Part shown: piece by piece, positions 53,002-61,067 of the stretch
Layout of the letters: every line of letters starts with the position of its first letter
How positions within the stretch are numbered: the first letter of the stretch is position 1
Assembly (NCBI RefSeq): GCF_014203715.1
Contig: NZ_JACHJP010000006.1
Coordinates: 343,707-407,706 of the forward strand
Length of the DNA: 64,000 bases
Origin: Streptosporangium saharense
GTDB lineage: Bacteria; Actinomycetota; Actinomycetes; Streptosporangiales; Streptosporangiaceae
Direction: 5' to 3'
Translations under genes and position numbers: made by a program
Notes under the pieces: generated by a model
Seen by the model: the letters and a program-made list of their open reading frames with translations, nothing else
What the model was told of the DNA's origin: nothing
The model's database searches: none

Positions 53002-53327
53002 GCGCCGAACCCCTCGGGCTGACCGTACGGCACGACACCCTGCTCAGCTCGGGCTCCGACCTCAGGACGGTCGCGGCCGACGTGCTTCGCAGGCTTGAGG
53101 AGCTGTCCGCCCTCGCCGAGAGCCTCACCGGCGTGGGCGGCGGCGACGACATCAGCGGCCTGATCGGCGAGGGCTACCGGGCGGTCCACGCCATGGCCGT
53201 CGAGTCGATCTCCTCCGCCGCCGAGGCCCTGGCACACGACGGCGACGGATTCCTGGCGATGCGGGCGAACTACACCGCCGCCGACCAGGAGGCGGAACGA
53301 GCCGTCTCCCCGGTGAGGGCGGTGTGA
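52998..53327 (+). CDS. WXG100/ESX-like helical protein
   Basis: A 109-residue, almost fully alpha-helical protein of the WXG100 size class, although the WxG turn is replaced by GVGGGDD between the two helices (DLRTVAADVLRRLEELSALAESL and GYRAVHAMAVESISSAAEALAHDG). It is probably a secretion partner or targeting subunit for the toxin encoded next. Confidence 0.65.
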   Translation: MSAEPLGLTVRHDTLLSSGSDLRTVAADVLRRLEELSALAESLTGVGGGDDISGLIGEGYRAVHAMAVESISSAAEALAHDGDGFLAMRANYTAADQEAERAVSPVRAV

Positions 53328-53328
53328 G

Positions 53329-53820
53329 ATGGCCCTGCAACTGCCCGAGGAACTCGCCGGGCTGCTCTACGAGCTCGGCTACCTGTGGCCACAGATCGAC
53401 GAGGACCAGCTGCACACGCTCGCGGGCGCCTGGACGGCCTTCGGGAGCGACCTGGCCGTCCTCGTCGAACGCGCCGACGCCCTGGCCCGCCAGGTCGTCC
53501 AGCACAACGACGGTCCCGCGGTCGCCGGGTTCACCGAGGAGTGGACGCACGAGGACGCGCCGCACACCGTCGCCGTCGACGGCGCGACCGGGGCCCAGGT
53601 CCTCGCGGCCTGCCTGGCCGTGTGCTCCGCGCTCGTGGTGGCCCTGAAGATCGTGGTCGCCGTCCAGCTCGCCGTACTGCTCACGCAGATCGTCAGGGCG
53701 CTCGCGACGGCCCCGCTCACCTACAACCGGTCGCTGCTGAAGATCCCGGCCTACAAGAAGGCCGCCGACCGCCTGCTCAACCTGGCCTTCAGCCAGACGG
53801 CCGGGGTGATCCTTGCGTAA
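53329..53820 (+). CDS. ESX-type toxin N-terminal (CpnT-like) protein
   Basis: A 163-residue protein. The N-terminal half (LPEELAGLLYELGYLWPQIDEDQLHTLAGAWTAFGSDL) matches the CpnT-like N-terminal trafficking domain (WPxxDExxL and AWxxF). A hydrophobic stretch (VLAACLAVCSALVVALKIVVAVQLAVLLTQIV) follows, normally leading into a toxic C-terminal domain. Here it ends at TAA, 8 bp into the next gene, so the toxin appears split. Confidence 0.65.
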   Translation: MALQLPEELAGLLYELGYLWPQIDEDQLHTLAGAWTAFGSDLAVLVERADALARQVVQHNDGPAVAGFTEEWTHEDAPHTVAVDGATGAQVLAACLAVCSALVVALKIVVAVQLAVLLTQIVRALATAPLTYNRSLLKIPAYKKAADRLLNLAFSQTAGVILA

Positions 53821-54301
53821 GGGCAGACTCCTCGCCGGGATGGGAAGCGGCCTGTTCGCCCGGGCGGGCAAACGCTTCCGCCGCGCCAGGAAACCGGTGC
53901 CCGTCGCCCTGGGCGACCTGCTGCGGCAGCCGGGAGCGCGCCAGGGGTTCAGCTGGTCGCCCACCACGGGCACCCGGCCCACCGACGGCTACATGGTCGC
54001 GACCACCGGGCGGACCGCGCAGTTCCCCGAGCACATCCTCGACGACCCGGACGCCGCGGCCGAGGCGATCGACGACTACCTCATGCGCAACCGCGACGTG
54101 TTCGAGAACGACCCCAACATGCATCTGGGCGGCTGGGTCGAGGACGGCAAACTGTGGGTGGAGCCGTCCCACAACATCGCCAGTCGTGACGAGGCCGTCG
54201 AACTGGCCAGGAACACCGACCAGATCGCTATCTACGATGTGAGGACCGGCGACTACATCCAGACAGGAGGCGCGGGTGGTTTTCTCGAAGCGGACCCGTA
54301 G
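53813..54301 (+). CDS. Probable toxin C-terminal domain protein
   Basis: A 162-residue protein starting at TTG 53813 inside the previous gene. The basic N-terminus (KRFRRARKPVP) leads to a compact domain GYMVATTGRTAQFPEHILDD, YLMRNRDVFENDPNMHLGGWVEDGKLWVE and DQIAIYDVRTGDYIQTGG. I do not recognise its activity. Position after the CpnT-like half suggests it is the effector domain, joined by frameshift or expressed separately. Confidence 0.55.
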   Translation: MRKGRLLAGMGSGLFARAGKRFRRARKPVPVALGDLLRQPGARQGFSWSPTTGTRPTDGYMVATTGRTAQFPEHILDDPDAAAEAIDDYLMRNRDVFENDPNMHLGGWVEDGKLWVEPSHNIASRDEAVELARNTDQIAIYDVRTGDYIQTGGAGGFLEADP

Positions 54302-54452
54302 GGTCCAGACGCGGCTGCCGGAGGGATACTTCGACCTGCCCAAGGAGGAACGGCTGCGGTGGGCACGCCAGTTCGCCCTCGACGTGCGCGACGAACGCGA
54401 CGCCGCCCGCGAGGCCGAAGCCGACCCCGGGGACGAGGGACAGGACCGCTGA
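54276..54452 (+). CDS. Small acidic protein, possible immunity partner
   Basis: A 58-residue protein (VVFSKRTRRVQTRLPEGYFD then LPKEERLRWARQFALDVRDE) with a charged helix and acidic tail. It overlaps the effector gene and has GGAGG upstream of GTG 54276. Size and position (directly after the putative toxin) suit an immunity protein, but this is inference. Confidence 0.5.
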   Translation: MVFSKRTRRVQTRLPEGYFDLPKEERLRWARQFALDVRDERDAAREAEADPGDEGQDR

Positions 54453-54536
54453 CTGTGTGCCCCGTCCCAGGGGCCGACGCGCGTGAGGCCGGACCAGCCG
54501 GAGTCTCCGGCCTCCGGGACCGCTGACTGTGTGCCC
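54443..54536 (+). repeat. 20-bp direct repeat containing the stop codon
   Basis: GGACCGCTGACTGTGTGCCC occurs at 54443-54462 and again at 54517-54536 with no mismatch, 74 bp apart. The first copy spans the last codon and TGA of the small gene; the second lies in the spacer, suggesting a duplicated 3' end. Confidence 0.8.
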
Positions 54537-54558
54537 GGCCTCCGGGAAGGCCGGGCAC
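54531..54558. terminator. Hairpin between convergent modules
   Basis: GTGCCCGGCCT (54531-54541) and AGGCCGGGCAC (54548-54558) form an 11-bp perfect stem between the toxin module and mtnB, which converge here. Confidence 0.82.
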
Positions 54559-54563
54559 GGGGG

Positions 54564-55193
54564 TCAGCGTACGGCGACGGCGTAGGTGAGCAGCCATTCG
54601 ACGCACTCGGTGACATGCCGGGCGTGCGTCAGGTCACGGCCCCAGGCGTACAGGCCGTGGTGGGCCACGATCACCGCCGGGACGCCCCTGTCGTAGGACG
54701 CCTCGAACCGGTCCCCGAGCTCGGCCATGTCCTGGCTGTTGGCGATCACCGGGACGACCACCTCGTCGTCGTGCGCCAGCCGTCCGATGCCCTTGAGCAT
54801 CTCGATGTCCCGCAGCGGCACGCCGTCCGGCCAGTGGTGCCCGGCGACGACCGCGCTGAGCGTGTGGACGTGCACGACCGCGCCCGCGCCGGTCAGCGCC
54901 GCGACCCGGGCGTGCAGACCGGCCTCGGCAGACGGCCTGCGCGGCTCGATCCCCTCGACCGGCACCGTCTCGCCCACCGGGCCGACGACCGAGACGTCCC
55001 CGGCGGTCAGCTCACCCTTGTCCAGGCCGCTCGCGGTGACGACAAGCCGGAGCGGGTCACGGCTGACGACCTCGGAGAGGTTGCCCGAGGTGCCGCGCAT
55101 CCAGCCGAGACCGGTGAAACGCGCCGACTCGGCCGCGAGCCTGGACCCGGCTTCGAGGACCCGCTCCACGGTCGGCTCCGCCGTACGGCTCAT
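54564..55193 (-). CDS. mtnB: Methylthioribulose-1-phosphate dehydratase
   Basis: A 209-residue class II aldolase-like enzyme. GWMRGTSGNLSEV is the phosphate-binding N-terminus, metal-binding His residues are in VVHVHTLSAVVAG and AHHGLYAWG, and the acidic residue is in RPSAEAGLHA. It dehydrates methylthioribulose-1-phosphate to the 2,3-diketone. ATG 55193 overlaps the mtnC stop. Confidence 0.92.
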   Translation of the reverse strand: MSRTAEPTVERVLEAGSRLAAESARFTGLGWMRGTSGNLSEVVSRDPLRLVVTASGLDKGELTAGDVSVVGPVGETVPVEGIEPRRPSAEAGLHARVAALTGAGAVVHVHTLSAVVAGHHWPDGVPLRDIEMLKGIGRLAHDDEVVVPVIANSQDMAELGDRFEASYDRGVPAVIVAHHGLYAWGRDLTHARHVTECVEWLLTYAVAVR

Positions 55194-55852
55194 CGCAGGT
55201 CTCCGAAGGACGTGACGACCGGGTGGGGGCCGAAGTCGGCGTCCTCGCTCGGTTCGCCGGGGCGGCGCAGGCCCGTGGTCCGCCAACCGGCGGCGGCCGC
55301 CGCGTCCAGTTCGGCGGGCACGTCGGACAGGAAGAGCAGGTCCGTCCCGCCGAGTTCGGCCGCGATGCGACGGTAGGACGACGCCTCGCGCTTCGGCCCC
55401 GCGTTGACCGTGTCGAACCACCGCTCGACGAGGACAGACAGGTCCCCGTCCTCGGTGTGCGCGAACCACGGACGCTGGGCCGAGACCGAGCCCGAGGAGA
55501 AGACCGCCAGGTGCCTGCCCTCGGCGTGCCAGGCGCGCAGGGCCGGGGCCACGTCGGGGAAGAAGTGCGCGGTCAGCTCGCCCGCCGCGAACCCCGCAGC
55601 CCAGATCCGCCCCTGGAGGGTCTTCAGCGGCGTCGCCTTGACGTCGTGGTCCATCCAGTCGTGCAGCACCTTCACGACCTCCTCCGTCGTGCCGCCGCCG
55701 ATCTCCTCGACGGCGGCGCGGACCTCCGGATCGTCCCGGTTGGCGTCGATCCAGGGGCCGAGCCTCGGCCTGGCGAAGGCGTAGAGCCCGACGTGGACGG
55801 ACTCCGTCGAACTCGTCGTCCCCTCGATGTCGAGCACGGTCCATCCGGTCAT
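55190..55852 (-). CDS. mtnC: Enolase-phosphatase (acireductone synthase)
   Basis: A 220-residue HAD-superfamily enzyme. Motif I is VLDIEGTTSST (enolase-phosphatase form DxEGTT), motif II AVFSSGSVSAQRPWF, motif III Lys in GPKREASSYRRIA, and motif IV LFLSDVPAELDAA. It enolises and dephosphorylates the diketone to acireductone, MtnD's substrate. ATG 55852 has GGAGG. Its upstream side abuts an inserted TnpB element. Confidence 0.93.
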   Translation of the reverse strand: MTGWTVLDIEGTTSSTESVHVGLYAFARPRLGPWIDANRDDPEVRAAVEEIGGGTTEEVVKVLHDWMDHDVKATPLKTLQGRIWAAGFAAGELTAHFFPDVAPALRAWHAEGRHLAVFSSGSVSAQRPWFAHTEDGDLSVLVERWFDTVNAGPKREASSYRRIAAELGGTDLLFLSDVPAELDAAAAAGWRTTGLRRPGEPSEDADFGPHPVVTSFGDLR

Positions 55853-55859
55853 CGATGCC

Positions 55860-57149
55860 TCCAGGCTGGAGACCCCGCCCTTCAGAGCGGGGAGGAAAGC
55901 CGGAACGGTGCCGATCGGCTTATCCAAAGTGAATGGTTCTGGCAAAGTGGATCTATGCGGACGGCGTACAGGTGCCGGGCTTACCCGACACCCGAACAGG
56001 CGGCGACGCTGAATCGCACGTTCGGAAGCGTCCGTTTCGTCTGGAACCGGACGCTGGCCTGGCGGCACACCCGCTACCACGGCGAGCAGGCCAACGCCTA
56101 CCTGACCGCGATGAAAGCCACCGACGAGCTGGCATGACTGAACGAGGTGTCCTCGGTTCCGCTCCAGCAGGCCATCCGGCATCAGCAGGTCGCGTTCACC
56201 AACTTCTTCGCCGGGCACGCCCGCTATCCGCGCTACAAGTCCCGCGCCGGGCGGCAGAGCGCGGAGTACACCCGGTCCGCGTTCCGGTACCGCGACGGTG
56301 TGCTGACGCTGGCCAAGATGGACGCGCCGCTGGCGTTCGTCTGGTCGTGGCCCCGTATCGACCCGGCCACGATCGACCCGACCACGGTGACCGTCTCCCG
56401 TGACCCCTGCGGACGCTGGTACGTCTCCCTCGCCGCCGACGTGGCCACCCCCGAGCAGGCCCCCGCCACGGGTGCGGTCGTCGGCGTGGACATGGGCATC
56501 ACCGACTTCGCGGTCACCTCGGACGGCGAGAAGATCGCCAACCCGCGCCACCTGGCGAAACGAGAACGCAACCTTGCCCGTTACCAGCGGCGTATGGCCC
56601 GCAAACAGCGCGGCGGCGCGAACCGGGCCAAGGCCAGAGCGAAGGTCGCCCGCGCCCACCGCAAGGTCAGGGCCGCCCGCGCGGACTTCCTGCACAAGAC
56701 GTCCGCCCGCCTGGTCCGCGACCACGACGTGATCGTGATCGAGGACCTTCACGTCAGGGGCATGGTCCGTAACCGGTCGCTGGCCAAGGCGATCTCCGAC
56801 TGCGGGTGGGGCACCTTCCGGCGCATGCTGGAGTACAAGACGGCCAGGTACGGCCGCCACCTGATCGTGATCGACCGCTGGTTCCCCAGCTCGAAGACCT
56901 GCTCGGCGTGCGGTCACCTGCTCGCCGGGCTGAGCCTCTCCACCCGGCGCTGGACATGCCCGGGTTGCGGCACCCTGCACGACAGGGACGTCAACGCCGC
57001 GAAGAACATCCTGGCGGCAGGCCTTGCCGTGTCGGCCCGTGGAGCTGATGTAAGACCGCAAGGGTCCTCCCTTCGGCAATCGGCTGTGAAGCGGGAAGCC
57101 CCACCTGCGAGGGTGGGACTCCCCCTCCTTTAGGAGAGGGAGGAAGTCA
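55860..57149 (+). mobile_element. IS200/IS605-type TnpB-only element
   Basis: The element covers a left-end hairpin region (CCCCGCCCTTCAGAGCGGGG, 55870-55889), tnpB, and a right end with two hairpins (CCCCACC...GGGTGGG and CTCCCCCTCCTTTAGGAGAG) ending GGAGGAAGTCAA at about 57149. No TnpA is present. The right end region also corresponds to the omega-RNA. Boundaries are approximate on the left. It is inserted between the nucleoside hydrolase and mtnC. Confidence 0.72.
55955..57133 (+). pseudogene. tnpB: tnpB with an in-frame TGA
   Basis: The frame starts MRTAYRCRAYPTPEQAATLN and runs to DELA, then TGA (56135-56137), where relatives read DELAWLNEV; TGG to TGA is a single change. It then stays in the same frame to LPLL at 57133. 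RuvC residues are intact (GVDMGITDF, VIEDLHVRGM, DRDVNAAKN) and the zinc ribbon CSACG...CPGC is present. The product is either truncated, restarted at GTG 56147, or made by readthrough. Confidence 0.82.
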
Positions 57150-58097
57150 ACTGGTCAGTACCTCCACGAAGTCGGCGACGAAGCGCGCGGTGTCCACCTC
57201 GGTGATCACGTGGGTGTCGGGGGCGGGCTCGTAGGCGAAGGACGGCGGCAGCCCGTCGTGGGTGCGCATCAGCCGCGCCCGCGTCTGGAAGCCGTTGCCG
57301 ACCACGTTGACGGGACCGTCGACGGCCGCCGTCGCGAAGCCCGGGTCGAGCAGGACGCCCGCGGCCAGCGGGTCATGCAGCGGGATGATCCTGCGGCCCC
57401 ACTCGTGCTGGTAGAAGTCCAGGTACGACTCCAGGATCTCGGTGGCGAAGCGTGCCGTCGGCGTGTCCGTCGCCCGCAGGGCGGCGATGGCCCGCTCGTC
57501 GAGGATCGTGCCCGCGGTGACGTTCACCCCGACCATGACGAGCCTCTCACGCGGGGCGGCGAACACGGCCCTGGCGGCGACCGGGTCGTTGTCGATGTTG
57601 GCGTCCACCATCAGCAGCGTTCCCGGCCGGGCGTAGGGGCCGGAGCCGCCCATCAGCACCACCGAGCGGTAGCGGGTGAACAGGTCGGGGTCGAGCCGCA
57701 GCGCGAGCCCCAGGTTGGTCAGCGGCCCCAGGGCGAGCAGGTCCAGCTCACCCGGCCGTTCGCGCGCCAGCCGTACGAGAAGTTCCGCACCTGACTCGCC
57801 GGTCACCTCGGGCAGCGGCCGCTCGTAGCCCCGGTCGCCGAGGCCGTCCTTGCCGTGCACGTAGCCCGCGATGTGCGCGACCCCCGCCATCGGTTCCGCG
57901 GCGCCGCGCGCGATCGGCACGTCCAGGCCGAGCAGCCCGGTGACGTGGCCGATGTTGCGCACCGCGTCCTCCTCGGTGCAGTTGCCGAAGACCGACGTGA
58001 TGCCGACGATCTCCGCGTCCGGCCTGCCCGCGAGGTACAGCAGGGTGTGGGCGTCGTCGATACCGGTGTCGGTGTCCACGACGATGCTGCGGACCAT
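57147..58097 (-). CDS. Nucleoside hydrolase, probable MTA or purine nucleosidase
   Basis: A 316-residue IUNH-family hydrolase. The calcium-binding N-terminus is IVVDTDTGIDDAHTLLYLA (DxDxGxDD), with a central VLMGGSGPYARPG and the active-site HDPLAAGVLLDP. It cleaves ribosyl-base bonds. Coupled to mtnA and an ABC importer, it likely releases methylthioribose from MTA. Its TGA stop lies in the GTCAA right end of the inserted TnpB element. ATG 58097 overlaps the mtnA stop. Confidence 0.85.
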   Translation of the reverse strand: MVRSIVVDTDTGIDDAHTLLYLAGRPDAEIVGITSVFGNCTEEDAVRNIGHVTGLLGLDVPIARGAAEPMAGVAHIAGYVHGKDGLGDRGYERPLPEVTGESGAELLVRLARERPGELDLLALGPLTNLGLALRLDPDLFTRYRSVVLMGGSGPYARPGTLLMVDANIDNDPVAARAVFAAPRERLVMVGVNVTAGTILDERAIAALRATDTPTARFATEILESYLDFYQHEWGRRIIPLHDPLAAGVLLDPGFATAAVDGPVNVVGNGFQTRARLMRTHDGLPPSFAYEPAPDTHVITEVDTARFVADFVEVLTS

Positions 58098-59143
58098 CAA
58101 CTCTCCTCGGGGTGGTGGGGAACGGCGAAGTGGTCACGGACCCGGGACGGCTCGTAGACGCCGTGCTCGGTCACGATGCTGGTCACCAGGCGCGGCGGGG
58201 TCGCGTCGAAGGCGGGGTAGTAGCCGGTGACGCCCTCGGCCGCGGTGCGCCGCCCCAGCACGTGCAGCACCTCGTCGCCGTCGCGCCGCTCGATCACGAC
58301 GTCGTCGATCGTGCGGGCCTGCGGGTCCGGCGCGTCGATCAGCGCGTGGTACGGCACGCCGAAGGCGTTCGCGGCCAGTGCGACCCCCAGCGTGCCGACC
58401 TTGTTGACCACGTGACCGTCGAGCGTGACCCGGTCGGCCGCGGTCAGCGCCACGTCGGCGAGTCCGTCGGCCAGCGCGGTCGCGACCATCCCGTCGGTGA
58501 TCAGGGTCGGCCGGTAGCCCATCTCGACGAGCGTGGCCGCGGTGAGCCTGGCGCCCTGGAGGTAGGGGCGGGTCTCGGTGCAGACGAACTCCAGGTGCTT
58601 GCCCGCCTCCTGCGCGGCCTGGACGGTCGCGATGAGGAAGGCGTCGGCCCAGCAGTGGGTGAGCACCCGGGCGCCGTCGCCGAGCAGGCCCGCCGCGTGA
58701 CGGCCGAGGGCGGCGCTGCGTGCCCGGTAGGCGGCGTCGTGCGCGCGGGCGGCCTCGGTGACCGCCTCGACCAGCTCCTCACCCGTCGCGGGAAGCCCGC
58801 CGTTCCCGTCGAGCACCGCTTCGAGCACTCCCTGTACGGCGTCGCGGATGTGGTTGTTCGTGGGCCGGGTCGCGATGAGCCTGTCGCCCGCCTTGCGCAG
58901 CCGGGCGAAGGCCACCCTGGGCGGGTCCCGCCTGGCCTCGCGGGCGGCGAGGACGAGTCCGGCGGTCGCCGCGAACAGGGGGCCCGAGCTCTGCGTGACC
59001 ATCCGCTCGATGGCCTGCGCGACCTCCTCGCTCGTGGCGCACCGCACCCAGCGCACCTCGAACGGGTAGACGCGCCGGTCGAGGATCTCGACCGCGTCGG
59101 CGGTGATCCTGACGGAGTCGGCCAGGACGGGGATGCCACTCAT
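58097..59143 (-). CDS. mtnA: Methylthioribose-1-phosphate isomerase, divergent
   Basis: A 348-residue eIF-2B-alpha/MtnA-family protein. The catalytic Cys is in VLTHCWADAFL (usual THCNAG), the family motif is CTETRPYLQGARLTAATLVEMG, and the catalytic Asp is in LTAADRVTLDGHVVNKVGT. It isomerises the aldose phosphate to methylthioribulose-1-phosphate. The N-terminal RPTNNHIRDA differs from the usual RPTAVNL, so a related aldose-1-phosphate isomerase cannot be excluded. The presence of mtnBCDK supports MtnA. Confidence 0.82.
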   Translation of the reverse strand: MSGIPVLADSVRITADAVEILDRRVYPFEVRWVRCATSEEVAQAIERMVTQSSGPLFAATAGLVLAAREARRDPPRVAFARLRKAGDRLIATRPTNNHIRDAVQGVLEAVLDGNGGLPATGEELVEAVTEAARAHDAAYRARSAALGRHAAGLLGDGARVLTHCWADAFLIATVQAAQEAGKHLEFVCTETRPYLQGARLTAATLVEMGYRPTLITDGMVATALADGLADVALTAADRVTLDGHVVNKVGTLGVALAANAFGVPYHALIDAPDPQARTIDDVVIERRDGDEVLHVLGRRTAAEGVTGYYPAFDATPPRLVTSIVTEHGVYEPSRVRDHFAVPHHPEES

Positions 59144-60033
59144 GAGGCCTCCAGGAGACGGCGTCGCCCACGGGTGGCCGCGGCGACGACCAGGGCGAGC
59201 AGGGTGATCACGTAGGGCGCGGCGTCGGCGGCCTGCTGCGGGAGCCCCAGCCCCTGCAGCCGGAACCCGAACGCCTCGGCGGCCCCGAACAGCAGGCACG
59301 CGGCCAGCACCGGCCACGGCCACGCCCCGCCGAGCATCACCGCGACGACGGCGACCCAGCCCCTGCCCGCGCTCATACCTTCACTGAACAACGTCACGTT
59401 GCCCAGCGCCAGTTGTGCTCCGCCGAGACCGCACAGCGCTCCCGCGCCGAGCACCGCGACGTGCCGGTAGCGGTCGGCCCCGAGCCCGAGGGAGAGCGCC
59501 GCCTCGGGATGCCCGCCGACGCCGCGCAGCCGCAGCCCGGAGCGGGTGCGCGCCAGCCACCAGGCCGTGACCGCGACCAGCAGCGGGGCGAGCGGCACCA
59601 GCGGCGACTGCGGCCCGAGCACCGGCACGTCCAGCCCGAGTTTGGCGAAGGTGGGCAGTCCCGGCAGGTCGGGGGAGGTGTAGACGCCGCCCGCGCCGAG
59701 GAGGACGCGCATCAGGAACGCGGTAAGCCCCAGCGCGAGCAGGTTGACGCCGACCGCGACCACGACCGGGTCGGCGCGGAAGGCCACGGCGGGCACCGAG
59801 AGCGCCAGCGCGTAGACGGCGGTCGTGACGACCGCGCCCACCACGCCGAGCCAGGCGCTGCCGGTCAGGTGGCTGAACAGCACCCCGCTGAACGCCCCCC
59901 ACAGCAGTTGGCCCTCAAGGGCCATGTTGAACACGCCCGCCGTCTGGCACAGCAGCCCGCCGAGCGCCGCGAACACGACCGGCGCGCTCGCGGTCAGCGT
60001 GGCGGAGACCAGCGCGAGATCGACGACGTTCAC
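59140..60033 (-). CDS. BMP/nucleoside-type ABC permease 2
   Basis: A 297-residue permease with eight or more helices. The core reads GVFNMALEGQLLWGAF (usual GxxNxGxEGxML) and GGHPEAALSLGLGADRYRHVAVLGAGALCGLGGA. It is the second permease of a PnrA/BMP-linked nucleoside importer and overlaps mtnA (ATGA). Confidence 0.88.
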   Translation of the reverse strand: MNVVDLALVSATLTASAPVVFAALGGLLCQTAGVFNMALEGQLLWGAFSGVLFSHLTGSAWLGVVGAVVTTAVYALALSVPAVAFRADPVVVAVGVNLLALGLTAFLMRVLLGAGGVYTSPDLPGLPTFAKLGLDVPVLGPQSPLVPLAPLLVAVTAWWLARTRSGLRLRGVGGHPEAALSLGLGADRYRHVAVLGAGALCGLGGAQLALGNVTLFSEGMSAGRGWVAVVAVMLGGAWPWPVLAACLLFGAAEAFGFRLQGLGLPQQAADAAPYVITLLALVVAAATRGRRRLLEAS

Positions 60034-61067
60034 GGGGTGACCCCTCCCGGCCTCTTCTTCGCGGTACGGCGACGCGCCAGGGCGAGCACCGCGACGATCA
60101 CGATGATCAGCCCCTGCACGATCTGGGTGAGCTGGCTCGGCACGCCCGCCTCGCGTTCCATGCCCTGGCCTCCGGCCTGCAGGACGGTCAGCAGCGCCGA
60201 GGTGAACGGCACGAGCACGGGCCTGCCGGTCGCCAGCAGCACCGCCGCGATCGCGGTGAAGGTGTAGCCGGGCGCGACCAGCGCGCCGTCCACGAACCGG
60301 TACGGCGGGCCGAGCACGACCAGTCCACCGACCAGCCCGGCCACGGCGCCGCCCGTCGCGAGGGTGACGGCGCCGAGCCTGGCGACCCCGACGCCCCCGT
60401 AGCGGGCGAACTCCCGGTTGGCGCCGGTCGCCCTGATCTCGTAGCCGAGGGCCGTCCCCGCGTCGGCGTACAGCCAGAGCGCGGTCAGCAGCGCGACCAC
60501 CGGCAGCGCGGGTGTCAGGTAGCCGCTCTCGCCGAGCGCGGGCAGGTGGGAGGCGTCGGGCAGGACCGGCGTCTGCGCCAGGCCCGTCCCCCGCTCGGCC
60601 AGCGGGAAGCGCGCCAGGTAGGAGGCGAGCGCGACGCCGGGCGGGCTGAGCAGCAGCGTGGTGACGATCACCGGGATGCCGAGCCTGGCGCGCAGCGGCG
60701 CCGCGACCCAGGCGAGGAGCCCCCCGGCCAGCGCGGCGACGACCAGCGGGAACACCACGGCGAGCACCGGCGGCAGCGGCACGAGCAGCGCGGCCGCCGC
60801 GGCGGCCACCCCGCCGAGGGCGAGCTGACCGTCGCCGCCGAGGTTGAGCTCACCGGTGCGCAGCGGGATCGCGAAGGCCAGCGCCATGCCCAGGACCGGC
60901 ACGTAGGCCGCGACCGTGTACTCCAGGTTCCCCTCCCCGACCGCGCCCCTGACCAGCGCCGGGTAGGCGAGGAACGGATCGACGCCGGTGGCGAGCATCA
61001 CGAGGGTGGTCAGCGCGAGGGCCGCGACGGGCGCGAGCAGCGGCGCCGTACGGGTGGTCAGGTTCAC
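60030..61067 (-). CDS. BMP/nucleoside-type ABC permease 1
   Basis: A 345-residue permease. Motifs are PLRTGELNLGGDGQLALGGVAAA and YEIRATGANREFARYGGVGVARL, with GPPYRFVDGALVAPGYTFTAIAAVLLATGRP near the C-terminal half. These match the first permease of nucleoside ABC importers. It overlaps the ATPase stop and the second permease's start. Confidence 0.88.
   Translation of the reverse strand: MNLTTRTAPLLAPVAALALTTLVMLATGVDPFLAYPALVRGAVGEGNLEYTVAAYVPVLGMALAFAIPLRTGELNLGGDGQLALGGVAAAAAALLVPLPPVLAVVFPLVVAALAGGLLAWVAAPLRARLGIPVIVTTLLLSPPGVALASYLARFPLAERGTGLAQTPVLPDASHLPALGESGYLTPALPVVALLTALWLYADAGTALGYEIRATGANREFARYGGVGVARLGAVTLATGGAVAGLVGGLVVLGPPYRFVDGALVAPGYTFTAIAAVLLATGRPVLVPFTSALLTVLQAGGQGMEREAGVPSQLTQIVQGLIIVIVAVLALARRRTAKKRPGGVTP

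Noticed and set aside
55190..57079. Long minus-strand frame extending mtnC through the TnpB element
   Set aside because: It is antisense to tnpB with no coding character; mtnC has a clear start at 55852 with a ribosome site.
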